NCBI RefSeq assembly: GCF_900116445.1
Contig: NZ_FPBH01000001.1
Coordinates: forward strand, 434,001 to 498,000
Length of the DNA stretch: 64,000 nt
From: Paraburkholderia aspalathi
GTDB taxonomy: Bacteria; Pseudomonadota; Gammaproteobacteria; Burkholderiales; Burkholderiaceae
Reading direction: 5' to 3'
This document shows, one piece after another, positions 18,770-26,577 of this stretch. How positions within the stretch are numbered: the first letter of the stretch is position 1; every line of letters starts with the position of its first letter. A model generated the notes under the pieces. That model searched no databases. It had not been told where the DNA came from and was given only the letters and a program-made list of their open reading frames with translations. The translations under genes and the position numbers were made by a program.

Positions 18770-19954
18770 ATGCAACGAGACGTGGTGGTGGTAAGCGGGG
18801 TGCGTACGGCGATCGGCGGTTTTGGCGGCAGTCTGAAGGATTTTCCGCCGACCGATCTCGGCGCACGCGTCGTGCGTGAAGTGCTGGCGCGTGCGAACGT
18901 GTCGGGCGACGAAGTCGGTCACGTGGTGTTCGGCAACGTCGTGCATACCGAACCGAAAGACATGTATCTGGCCCGCGTGGCCGCGATCAACGGCGGCGTT
19001 GCGCAACATGCGCCCGCGTTGACCGTCAACCGCCTGTGCGGCTCGGGCCTGCAGGCCATCGTCTCGGCCGCGCAAAGCGTGCTGCTCGGCGACGCCGACA
19101 TCGCGATCGGCGGCGGCGCGGAAAACATGAGCCGTGCACCGTATTCCATGCCGGCTGCGCGCTTTGGCCAGCGCATGGGCGATGCGCGCCTCGTCGACAT
19201 GATGGTCGGCGCGTTGAACGACCCGTTCCAGTCCATCCATATGGGCGTGACCGCTGAGAACGTCGCCCGCAAGTACGATATCTCGCGCGAAACGCAGGAT
19301 GCGCTCGCGCTCGAATCGCATCGCCGTGCGGCCAACGCGATTACGAGCGGCTACTTCAAGGACCAGATCCTGCCGATCACGATCCCGTCGAAGAAGGGCG
19401 ACGTCGTGTTCGATACGGATGAACACACGCGTATGAACGCAACGGCCGAAGACTTCTCCAAGTTGAAGCCGGTGTTCGCCAAGGAAAACGGCACGGTGAC
19501 GGCCGGCAACGCCTCGGGTATCAACGACGCCGCCGCGGCGGTCGTGCTGATGGAACGCAGCGTCGCCGAAAAGCGCGGCATCAAGCCCTTGGCGCGGCTG
19601 GTTTCGTACGCGCATGCAGGCGTCGATCCGGCCTACATGGGCATCGGCCCGGTGCCGGCGACGCGCAAGGCGCTCGAACGCGCCGGCCTGACGGTCGCCG
19701 ATCTCGATGTGATCGAAGCGAACGAAGCGTTTGCCGCTCAGGCGTGCGCGGTCAGCAAGGAGCTCGGTCTTGATCCGGCCAAGGTCAATCCGAACGGTTC
19801 GGGTATTTCGCTCGGTCACCCGATCGGCGCAACCGGCGCTCTGATTACCGTCAAGGCGTTGTATGAGTTGCAGCGAGTTGGCGGCCGCTATGCGCTGGTG
19901 ACGATGTGTATCGGCGGCGGGCAGGGCATCGCGGCGATCTTCGAACGGATCTGA
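18770..19954 (+). CDS. bktB: Beta-ketothiolase BktB-like acetyl-CoA acyltransferase
   Basis: This is a second thiolase, 394 residues long. It has catalytic C90 (NRLCGSGLQAIV), H350 (GHPIGATGAL) and C380 (TMCIGGGQGIAA). It resembles C. necator BktB (VVVVSGVRTAIGGFGGSLKD and VFGNVVHTEPKDMY) more than the PhaA upstream in this window. BktB has broader chain-length specificity and supplies 3-ketovaleryl-CoA for copolymer PHA, so it may work with the phaCAB cluster 5 kb away; that link is inferred. GGAG lies seven to eight bases before the ATG. Confidence 0.88.
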   Translation: MQRDVVVVSGVRTAIGGFGGSLKDFPPTDLGARVVREVLARANVSGDEVGHVVFGNVVHTEPKDMYLARVAAINGGVAQHAPALTVNRLCGSGLQAIVSAAQSVLLGDADIAIGGGAENMSRAPYSMPAARFGQRMGDARLVDMMVGALNDPFQSIHMGVTAENVARKYDISRETQDALALESHRRAANAITSGYFKDQILPITIPSKKGDVVFDTDEHTRMNATAEDFSKLKPVFAKENGTVTAGNASGINDAAAAVVLMERSVAEKRGIKPLARLVSYAHAGVDPAYMGIGPVPATRKALERAGLTVADLDVIEANEAFAAQACAVSKELGLDPAKVNPNGSGISLGHPIGATGALITVKALYELQRVGGRYALVTMCIGGGQGIAAIFERI

Positions 19955-20074
19955 AGCTGAGGCGGCGCAACGTGACGCCACGCGAGGCGTCGCGCTGGCC
20001 CCGCCGAACTGAGCCCGGTAGCAAGCGGCTAGCAAACGAGTATCGAGCAGTATCAGGCAACAAGGAAAGAACGG

Positions 20075-20734
20075 ATGCAGGAATCCAAAGCGATGAAGGG
20101 TGTGACGCGCCGGCGCGGTTGGGCAGTCCTCCACGGGCACTTCCTTCGGGGTTTAGTGAGCGCGGCCGCATTGCTGTGTGTCGGCGCCGGGGCTGTGCTG
20201 CCCGCGCAGGCATGGGCGGAAAGCGACGCGGTGAAGGAACTGGCGGCGCCCCCGCCGATTCAGTTGCCGCTCAAGCCGAGCCCCGAATTCGCGAAGTTTC
20301 CGCGTTACGCCGGCATGCTGGGTTCGCGTCAGATCGTGCTGCGTCTCGGCGCGAAAACCGACGATCCGGCCGGCGTGCACGGCGAGTATCAGTACACCGA
20401 CACCGGCGAGGTGATCCTGATCGCGGGTGACCGCGACGGCGATACGCTCGAAGTCGAGGAGTCGAACGACGGCACACATATTACCGGCAACTGGGTGGGC
20501 AAGTTTGCCGCCGACGGCTCGGTGGCGGGCGACCGGATGAACGTCGACGATTCCGACCCGCAGCCATTCGATCTGAAGCCGCTGGCAGCGGGGCAGGCTG
20601 TGCCGGCTGCTTCAGCGAGCGCCGGTGCTGCCGCTAACAAAGCTGCGTCCGCCGGCAGCGCAGCAGCGCCTGCCTCGGCGACAGGCGGTGGTCACGCCGT
20701 TGGCGGGGTGAGCAACCTGCAAATCGGCGAATAA
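20075..20734 (+). CDS. Hypothetical exported protein
   Basis: I do not recognise this 219-residue protein. A basic N-terminus (KGVTRRRG) is followed by a hydrophobic signal stretch (about residues 27-45) and a likely signal-peptidase site after PAQAWA. A mature beta-rich domain of about 110 residues contains RQIVLRLGAKTDDPAGVHGE, and an Ala/Ser/Gly-rich tail follows. AAGGAAAG lies about six bases before ATG 20075; an internal ATG at 20093 is also possible. It sits 14 bases upstream of the metC-like gene and may be co-transcribed. Confidence 0.6.
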   Translation: MQESKAMKGVTRRRGWAVLHGHFLRGLVSAAALLCVGAGAVLPAQAWAESDAVKELAAPPPIQLPLKPSPEFAKFPRYAGMLGSRQIVLRLGAKTDDPAGVHGEYQYTDTGEVILIAGDRDGDTLEVEESNDGTHITGNWVGKFAADGSVAGDRMNVDDSDPQPFDLKPLAAGQAVPAASASAGAAANKAASAGSAAAPASATGGGHAVGGVSNLQIGE

Positions 20735-20748
20735 GATCTACCTACACC

Positions 20749-21933
20749 ATGACCCAATCCAAACTCAAACGCGGCCTGCAAACTAGCATCGTGCGTCACG
20801 AAGACCAGCTTACGCCGGGCTTCGAATCCTTCTCGACGCCGGTGACGCGCGCTTCGACCGTCGTGTTTCCCGATCTCGCGACGATGCGCGCGCTCGACTG
20901 GAAAAACGACGCGCAATGGCGCTATGGCCTGCACGCCACGCCGACTTCGCTCGCGCTGGCGCAGCGGCTTGCCACCATCGAAGGCGGCAATCACGCGTTG
21001 CTGCAGCCGTCGGGTTTGTCGTCGATTTCGAACGTGTACTTCGGCCTTGTGAAGACCGGCGACGACGTGCTGATTCCCGATAACGTCTACTCGCCGAACC
21101 GCGATCATGGCGACTGGCTGGCGCGCGATTTCGGCATCACCGCGCGCTACTACGATCCGATGATCGGCGCGGGTATCGCGGATCTGATCCAGCCGAATAC
21201 GCGTTTGATCTGGCTCGAAGCACCCGGCTCGGTCACGATGGAGGTGCCCGACGTGCCCGCCATCACCGCGGTAGCGCGTGCGCGCAACGTCGTTACGGCG
21301 ATCGACAATACCTGGTCCGCAGGGCTCGGTTTCCGGCCGTTCGACCACGGCGTCGACATCTCGGTGCAGGCCTTGACCAAGTACCAGTCAGGCGGCGGCG
21401 ACGTGCTGATGGGCGCGACGATCACGGTCGATCGCGACTTGCATCTGAAGCTGAAGGCCGCGCGCATGCGCACGGGTATCGGTGTGTCAGTGGATGACTG
21501 TTCGCTGATTCTGCGCAGTCTGCCGAGCATGCGCTTGCGTTTCGAACAGCATGACCGTGCAGCGCTCAGCCTCGCCCACTGGCTGAAGACGCGTCCGGAA
21601 ATTGCCGCGGTTCTGCACCCGGCGTTGCCCGACTGTCCGGGGCATGAGTTTTTCAAGCGCGACTTTACCGGCGCCGGCGGACTGTTCTCAGTGGTGTTCG
21701 ACGCACGTTACAGCGCGGCGCAAATCGACACGTTCTGCGAGTCGCTCGAGCTGTTTTCGCTCGGCTGGAGCTGGGGCGGTGCGCACAGTCTCGCGATGCC
21801 GTACGACGTCGCCTCGATGCGCACGGAAGGTCAATGGCCGTATCGCGGCACGCTGGTACGGTTCTATATCGGCCTGGAAGAAGAAGCCGATTTGCGCGCG
21901 GATATCGAACAGTGTCTGACGGCGCTGAGTTGA
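20749..21933 (+). CDS. metC: Cystathionine beta-lyase / Cys-Met metabolism PLP enzyme
   Basis: This PLP-dependent enzyme cleaves cystathionine to homocysteine, pyruvate and ammonia. It is a 394-residue member of the Cys/Met metabolism family: PTSLALAQRLATIEGGNHAL at the substrate region, DNTWSAGLGFRPFDHGVDIS, and the PLP-binding K211 in VQALTKYQSGGGDVLMGA. The beta-lyase assignment over gamma-synthase rests on overall resemblance. A strong terminator hairpin follows. Confidence 0.88.
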   Translation: MTQSKLKRGLQTSIVRHEDQLTPGFESFSTPVTRASTVVFPDLATMRALDWKNDAQWRYGLHATPTSLALAQRLATIEGGNHALLQPSGLSSISNVYFGLVKTGDDVLIPDNVYSPNRDHGDWLARDFGITARYYDPMIGAGIADLIQPNTRLIWLEAPGSVTMEVPDVPAITAVARARNVVTAIDNTWSAGLGFRPFDHGVDISVQALTKYQSGGGDVLMGATITVDRDLHLKLKAARMRTGIGVSVDDCSLILRSLPSMRLRFEQHDRAALSLAHWLKTRPEIAAVLHPALPDCPGHEFFKRDFTGAGGLFSVVFDARYSAAQIDTFCESLELFSLGWSWGGAHSLAMPYDVASMRTEGQWPYRGTLVRFYIGLEEEADLRADIEQCLTALS

Positions 21934-21980
21934 GCGTCTGAGCGCTGGCTGCTGATTGCCGGCGATTGCAGAAGGTTGAG

Positions 21981-22020
21981 AAAGCCCATTGTGACGTGTT
22001 CACGATGGGCTTTTTGTTTT
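21981..22020 (+). terminator. Rho-independent terminator after metC
   Basis: A 14-bp stem with one G-T wobble (21981-21994 with 22000-22013) and a five-base loop is followed directly by TTTTTGTTTT. This is a textbook intrinsic terminator on the plus strand. Confidence 0.9.
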
Positions 22021-22128
22021 GTCAAGATGGCCAGTAAGCCTAACCATTCGGACGAGTGGTCGACGCCGGATCCCGACGCTACGATGGTGCGCACTTTACT
22101 AACGGTTGCCGCACTATGGTGAGTTTCG

Positions 22129-22578
22129 ATGAATCTATTTTTCTGGATGTTACTGAATCTTGGCGTGCCGATTGTCGGCCCGATCTTTACGCTAGCGCTC
22201 GTCGCACCCACGCACGGCTGGCGCGTCGCGAAGGCGTTGATCGCCGCATCAGTGAAAGACGGCCAACTGTTCTGGTGTGCGATCGGGCTGTGCGCAACCG
22301 CGGTTTATGAGGCGGTGACCGCGCTGGAGCGGGGAAGTGGCGTGGTGCCGATCCTGGCCTTCGCCATCGCCGGATTCTGCATCGTGGCGTTTTCCTGTTC
22401 CACTATCGTCATGTCGGCGCTGGTCAATGCGCATCATGACCGGGCGGGCACGCAAGCTCACAATCGGCGGACACCGGACGTTGCCGGTTTGTTATCGCCC
22501 GTAGCAATTGGCGCCTCTATTTTTGCAACGGCCGTCGCCGCAGTTCTGTTTGCAATCCTACACGTGCGCCTGATTTAG
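22129..22578 (+). CDS. Hypothetical membrane protein, about four transmembrane helices
   Basis: This 149-residue hydrophobic protein is not recognised. Predicted membrane segments lie roughly at residues 3-25, 46-66, 72-98 and 122-147. A polar loop (VNAHHDRAGTQAHNRRTPD) lies between the last two. A plausible RBS is weak (GGTGAG). It is followed after 49 bases by a 43-residue membrane protein gene with a strong ribosome-binding site, so the two may form a small operon. Confidence 0.6.
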   Translation: MNLFFWMLLNLGVPIVGPIFTLALVAPTHGWRVAKALIAASVKDGQLFWCAIGLCATAVYEAVTALERGSGVVPILAFAIAGFCIVAFSCSTIVMSALVNAHHDRAGTQAHNRRTPDVAGLLSPVAIGASIFATAVAAVLFAILHVRLI

Positions 22579-22627
22579 TTTTTTTAGATAACGCAGCAAT
22601 TATACTAATCAGCTTAAGGAGGCACTC

Positions 22628-22759
22628 ATGCACAAACTATTCACGTTTCTGGAATCCGACGAAAATTTCGCTCGTGTTGTGAAGTGGGCTAACGTTGTGA
22701 ACGGCACCGTTGCGGTCAGCGTGTTAGGCGTGTTCCTGATCAGCTATCTCAACAAATAA
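22628..22759 (+). CDS. 43-residue single-pass membrane microprotein
   Basis: This short frame was found by reading the sequence downstream of a strong AAGGAGG at 22617-22623, five bases before the ATG. The product starts MHKLFTFLESDENFARVVKW and ends ISYLNK. Residues 1-20 look amphipathic and charged; residues 21-40 form one hydrophobic helix rich in Val. The region just upstream is A/T-rich, with TATACT at 22600-22605 as a possible -10. No function is known to me. The RBS and the coherent soluble-plus-membrane design argue that it is real. Confidence 0.6.
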   Translation: MHKLFTFLESDENFARVVKWANVVNGTVAVSVLGVFLISYLNK

Positions 22760-22809
22760 TGCTCTTGTCAGCGCTGGCCGCCATCGCATCGGCCAGCGCA
22801 AACCCGGCT

Positions 22810-23649
22810 TCAGAACAGGCGCAGCAAACCATCCAGCCCAACGTGGTTGAACGCCACACTGGCTGCTTCGCGCACTACCGGCTTCGCACGGAACGCTACC
22901 GAAAGTCCGGCAGCCGCCATCATTTTCAGATCGTTCGACCCATCGCCCATCGCAATCGCGCGGGTTGACTCGATGCCCAGTTGGGCGCATGTCTCGCGCA
23001 ACGTGCGTGCTTTCACGTCGGCGTTGACGATCTCGCCGATTACCTTGCCGGTCAACTTTCCATCCACGATTTCGAGCGTGTTCGCGTGCGTGAAATCGAG
23101 GCCGAGCCGGGCTTTCAGTTTTTCGGTAAAGAACGTGAATCCGCCCGACACCAGCAGCGTTTTCAATCCGGCCGCTTTCGCGCCGGCCAGCATTCGTTCG
23201 GCGCCCGGCGAGAGTTGCAGCCGCTCTTCATAAACGCGTTCGAGCGCGCCGGCGTCGAGCCCCTTGAGCAGTGCCACGCGGCGAGTCAGGCTCTCATTGA
23301 AGTCCTTGATTTCGCCGCGCATCGACGCTTCTGTGATCGCGGCGACTTCCGCTTTCAATCCGCAGAAGTCGGCGATTTCGTCGATGCATTCGATCGTGAT
23401 CAGCGTCGAATCCATGTCCATCGCGACGAGGCCGAAATCACGCAACTGGCGGCCGGGTTCGACAAACGCGTAGTCCAGTTGATGCGTGCTGCAATAGACC
23501 TCAAGGTCGCCGCGCTGCGCAACGTTCGCGTCGGCGATACGAATCGCGTTCGCGTCGATAACATTGGCGCGTGAGCCGCGCGCAAGCGCGACGAGCGTTT
23601 TGTGGTGGTCGGCGGAAAGAGGCGCGGTGCTTTGGATGACGAGGTTCAT
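22810..23649 (-). CDS. serB: Phosphoserine phosphatase SerB
   Basis: SerB makes L-serine from phosphoserine, the last step of the phosphorylated serine pathway. The HAD motifs are clear: motif I AMDMDSTLITIECIDEIADF with nucleophile D78 and D80, motif II in LLVSGGFTFFTEKLK, and motif III/IV GDGSNDLKMMAAAGLSVAF. An ACT-like regulatory part fills the first 70 residues. The product is 279 residues from ATG 23649; the frame is open upstream but the sequence there is unlike SerB. Confidence 0.94.
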   Translation of the reverse strand: MNLVIQSTAPLSADHHKTLVALARGSRANVIDANAIRIADANVAQRGDLEVYCSTHQLDYAFVEPGRQLRDFGLVAMDMDSTLITIECIDEIADFCGLKAEVAAITEASMRGEIKDFNESLTRRVALLKGLDAGALERVYEERLQLSPGAERMLAGAKAAGLKTLLVSGGFTFFTEKLKARLGLDFTHANTLEIVDGKLTGKVIGEIVNADVKARTLRETCAQLGIESTRAIAMGDGSNDLKMMAAAGLSVAFRAKPVVREAASVAFNHVGLDGLLRLF

Positions 23650-24042
23650 GGACGACGCATTGAAGCAGAAAAGGGCGGCCGCGCGAGGCGCGCGGAAAAT
23701 TCCGTCATTGTAACGGTTCGGCGGCATGCGGCCCGCAGGGGCAGCCGACAAAGGGCGACAGGTATCCGCGGGCGGCACTCGAGCCGACGGGCGGCAATTG
23801 GCCAATAGACAAACAAACGACCGGCCAGGAGGCCCATCGCCTGGCGCATCGCGTATCCATTCGGGCAATCCACCGTGCAACGATCAGGCGCCCGCGTCAT
23901 ACTGGCGCTTCGAACGACGCCTCGCAGCCTATCGAACCCGCCAAGCCCGTCGCGCCCAAAAGGCGCGCAGCACACCCGCACGTGGCTAGCCTCGGCAAGG
24001 TATCGGCACCCATGACGAGGCGCACTACCACGGAGACAAGCA
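23650..24042. other. Intergenic region between divergent serB and the P450 gene
   Basis: These 393 bases have no open frame with coding character or start signals. They should carry the promoters of both divergent genes, but I could not pick out convincing -35/-10 pairs. GGAG at 24031-24034 is the ribosome-binding site for the P450 gene. Confidence 0.5.
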
Positions 24043-25299
24043 ATGCCCCCTGCGACAGTCAGCGACGCGTCCGCCCTCGCACGCGATTTCGATCTGCGGC
24101 AACTGAGCGCCGCGTTCTATGCCGACCCATACCCGGTCTACCACGCGCTGCGCACCCATGAACCGATCAAACGCATGCCGGACGGCTCGCTGTTTCTGAC
24201 GCGTTTTCGCGACGTGCAGGCGGTCTATCGCGACCCGAAAACTTTCAGTTCCGACAAGACCGTCGAATTCAAACCGAAGTACGGCGACTCGCCGCTCTAC
24301 ACCCACCACACCACCAGTCTCGTCTTCAACGATCCGCCGCGTCACACGCGGGTGCGCAAACTGATCGCCGGCGCGCTGACGGCGCGCGCGATCGCGGCCA
24401 TGGAGCCGGGGCTGATCCGCCTCGTCGATGGTTTGCTCGATGCAGCCGCCGCGCGTGGCCGGATCGATCTGATCGGCGAGTTCGCGTCGGCGATTCCGGT
24501 CGAGATCATCGGCAATCTGCTGGATGTGCCGCACGCTGAGCGCGAGCCGTTGCGCGACTGGTCGCTGGCGATACTCGGCGCGCTGGAGCCGTCGCTGAGC
24601 GAGGCGCAGCTCGAACGGGGCAACCGTGCGGTCAGCGAGTTTGTCGACTATCTGCGCGATCTGGTGGCACGGCGCAGGCGCGAGCCTGGCGATCCGCAAC
24701 ATGACGTGCTGACACGCCTGATTCAGGGCGAACAAGGCGAACAGGGCGGCGAGCAATTGTCGGAAGCGGAACTGCTGCAAAACTGCATCTTCATCCTGAA
24801 CGCCGGTCATGAGACCACCACGAATCTGATCGGCAACGGTCTCGTTACGCTCACCGGCTGGCCGGAGCAGCGCGCCGCGTTGCTGCGCGAACCGTCGCTG
24901 ATAGAGTCGGCGGTCGAAGAGTGTTTGCGGTTCGAGAGCTCGAATCAGCTGGGTAACCGGATGGCCACCGTCGACACGGAGATCGGCGGCGTCGCGGTGG
25001 CGCGCGGTACGCCCGTCACGCTGTGCATCGGCGCGGCCAATCGCGACCCCGAGCAGTTCGCGGAGCCGGATCGCTTCGACATCCGCCGTGATCCGAACCG
25101 GCATCTGGCGTTCGGCTTCGGCATTCACCAATGCGCGGGGTTGTCGCTCGCGCGACTCGAAGCGCGTATCGCCATTGGGCGCTTCGTGCAGCGCTTCCCG
25201 GCGTATCGGCTCGACGGCGGGCCAACGCGCGGCGGACGGGTGCGGTTTCGCGGCTTCGCTGCGGTCCCGATCGAACTTGAACCGGCAAGCGGTGGTTGA
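24043..25299 (+). CDS. Cytochrome P450
   Basis: This soluble bacterial-type P450 monooxygenase has 418 residues. The I-helix oxygen-binding motif is NAGHETTTNL (residues 253-262), the K-helix ExxR is EECLRF, and the heme-ligand loop is FGFGIHQCAGLSLARLE with C364. N-terminal features (FYADPYPVYHALR) match the CYP107-like bacterial class, but the substrate is unknown. No ferredoxin or reductase gene is adjacent. The next genes, ku and ligD, are on the same strand but 224 bases away, so a functional link is not implied. Confidence 0.92.
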   Translation: MPPATVSDASALARDFDLRQLSAAFYADPYPVYHALRTHEPIKRMPDGSLFLTRFRDVQAVYRDPKTFSSDKTVEFKPKYGDSPLYTHHTTSLVFNDPPRHTRVRKLIAGALTARAIAAMEPGLIRLVDGLLDAAAARGRIDLIGEFASAIPVEIIGNLLDVPHAEREPLRDWSLAILGALEPSLSEAQLERGNRAVSEFVDYLRDLVARRRREPGDPQHDVLTRLIQGEQGEQGGEQLSEAELLQNCIFILNAGHETTTNLIGNGLVTLTGWPEQRAALLREPSLIESAVEECLRFESSNQLGNRMATVDTEIGGVAVARGTPVTLCIGAANRDPEQFAEPDRFDIRRDPNRHLAFGFGIHQCAGLSLARLEARIAIGRFVQRFPAYRLDGGPTRGGRVRFRGFAAVPIELEPASGG

Positions 25300-25523
25300 A
25301 GATCGGCGCTTGCCGAGCACCGTTAGACGAGCCGACAAGCGCCGTATCTTTTGCCGACATGACGCAAGACTTACAGCCGATGCCGGCGGCAACCTGCACG
25401 GCGCCAAGGCGGCAATAGCGCCCAGAACCGTGGCAGCCACCGCCGTGCCGCGCGAGCGAAAGCGCGCAAAACCGTGGCACGCTTGCTGCTTCACCAAAGG
25501 TCTCAGGCCTTGGGGAGCGCACG

Positions 25524-26522
25524 ATGGCACACATGATCTGGAAGGGCGCAATCAGCTTTGGCCTCGTCCACGTTCCGGTGCAGTTGTATCCGGCGACGCA
25601 GTCAGAGAAAGTCGGCTTCAATCTGCTGGACAAGCGCTCGATCGATCCGATCGGCTATAAGCAGATCAACAAGCGCACCGGCAAGGAGGTGGCGCGCGAG
25701 AACATCGTGCGCGGTTTCGAGTACGAAAAGGACAAGTACGTCGTCCTCTCCGACGACGAGATTCGGGCGGCCAATCCCGAGTCGACCCAGACGGTCGATA
25801 TCCTCGCCTTCATCGACGCACCCGACATTTCGTTTCTCTATCTCGACACGCCATACTTCCTGACGCCTGACCGCAAGGGCGAAAAGGTGTACGCGCTGCT
25901 GCGCGAAGCGATGAAAGCGTCGGGCAAGATCGGCGTGGCGAGTGTCGTGCTGCACAACAAGCAGCATCTCGCGGCACTTATTCCGGTCGGGCCGATGCTG
26001 GCGTTGAACACGTTGCGCTGGGCCGTCGAGGTGCGCGACTTCGACGAATTCAAATTGCCGCCGGAAGGAATGAAGGCGGCCGGCGTGACCACGCGCGAAC
26101 TCGACATGGCGAAAAAGCTGATCAACGACATGAGTGACAAGTGGGATCCATCGCAGTATCACGACACCTTCCACGATGACATCATGGCGCTGGTCGACCG
26201 AAAGATTCGCGCGGGTAAGACCGAGGAAATCACCGAGGTCGAGGCGCCGCGCGAATCGCGTCAATCTGCCGACATCCTCGATCTGTCCGATCTGCTCAAG
26301 CGCAGCCTCGGTCGCGGCAAAGGCAAGCCGGCGGCGGGCGCGCGCAAGCATGCCGCGGACGATGACGAGGAGGGCGACGATGCCGAAGCCGAAGCAGCCG
26401 CGCCAGCCCGCAAGAAGCCGCGTGCAGTGCGCTCGGCGGCCACGGGCCGCAGCGGTGGCAAGACCAGTGGCGCCAGCGCCAAGTCAGCCCCGGCTGCACG
26501 CAAACGGCGTGCGGCCGCCTGA
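25524..26522 (+). CDS. ku: Ku protein for non-homologous end joining
   Basis: Bacterial Ku forms a homodimer ring on DNA double-strand ends and recruits LigD. The 332-residue product opens with the hallmark WKGAISFGLVHVPVQLYPAT and has the Ku core through about residue 255 (MALVDRKIRAGKTEE). A C-terminal Lys/Arg/Ala-rich tail of about 70 residues follows; such tails bind DNA in other Ku proteins. GGGAG lies seven to nine bases before ATG 25524. It lies directly upstream of ligD on the same strand. Confidence 0.95.
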   Translation: MAHMIWKGAISFGLVHVPVQLYPATQSEKVGFNLLDKRSIDPIGYKQINKRTGKEVARENIVRGFEYEKDKYVVLSDDEIRAANPESTQTVDILAFIDAPDISFLYLDTPYFLTPDRKGEKVYALLREAMKASGKIGVASVVLHNKQHLAALIPVGPMLALNTLRWAVEVRDFDEFKLPPEGMKAAGVTTRELDMAKKLINDMSDKWDPSQYHDTFHDDIMALVDRKIRAGKTEEITEVEAPRESRQSADILDLSDLLKRSLGRGKGKPAAGARKHAADDDEEGDDAEAEAAAPARKKPRAVRSAATGRSGGKTSGASAKSAPAARKRRAAA

Positions 26523-26577
26523 TCGCTCGCTTGATCGATAACACCGCACCAGCTCGATCCACGACGAGTTCATCTCC

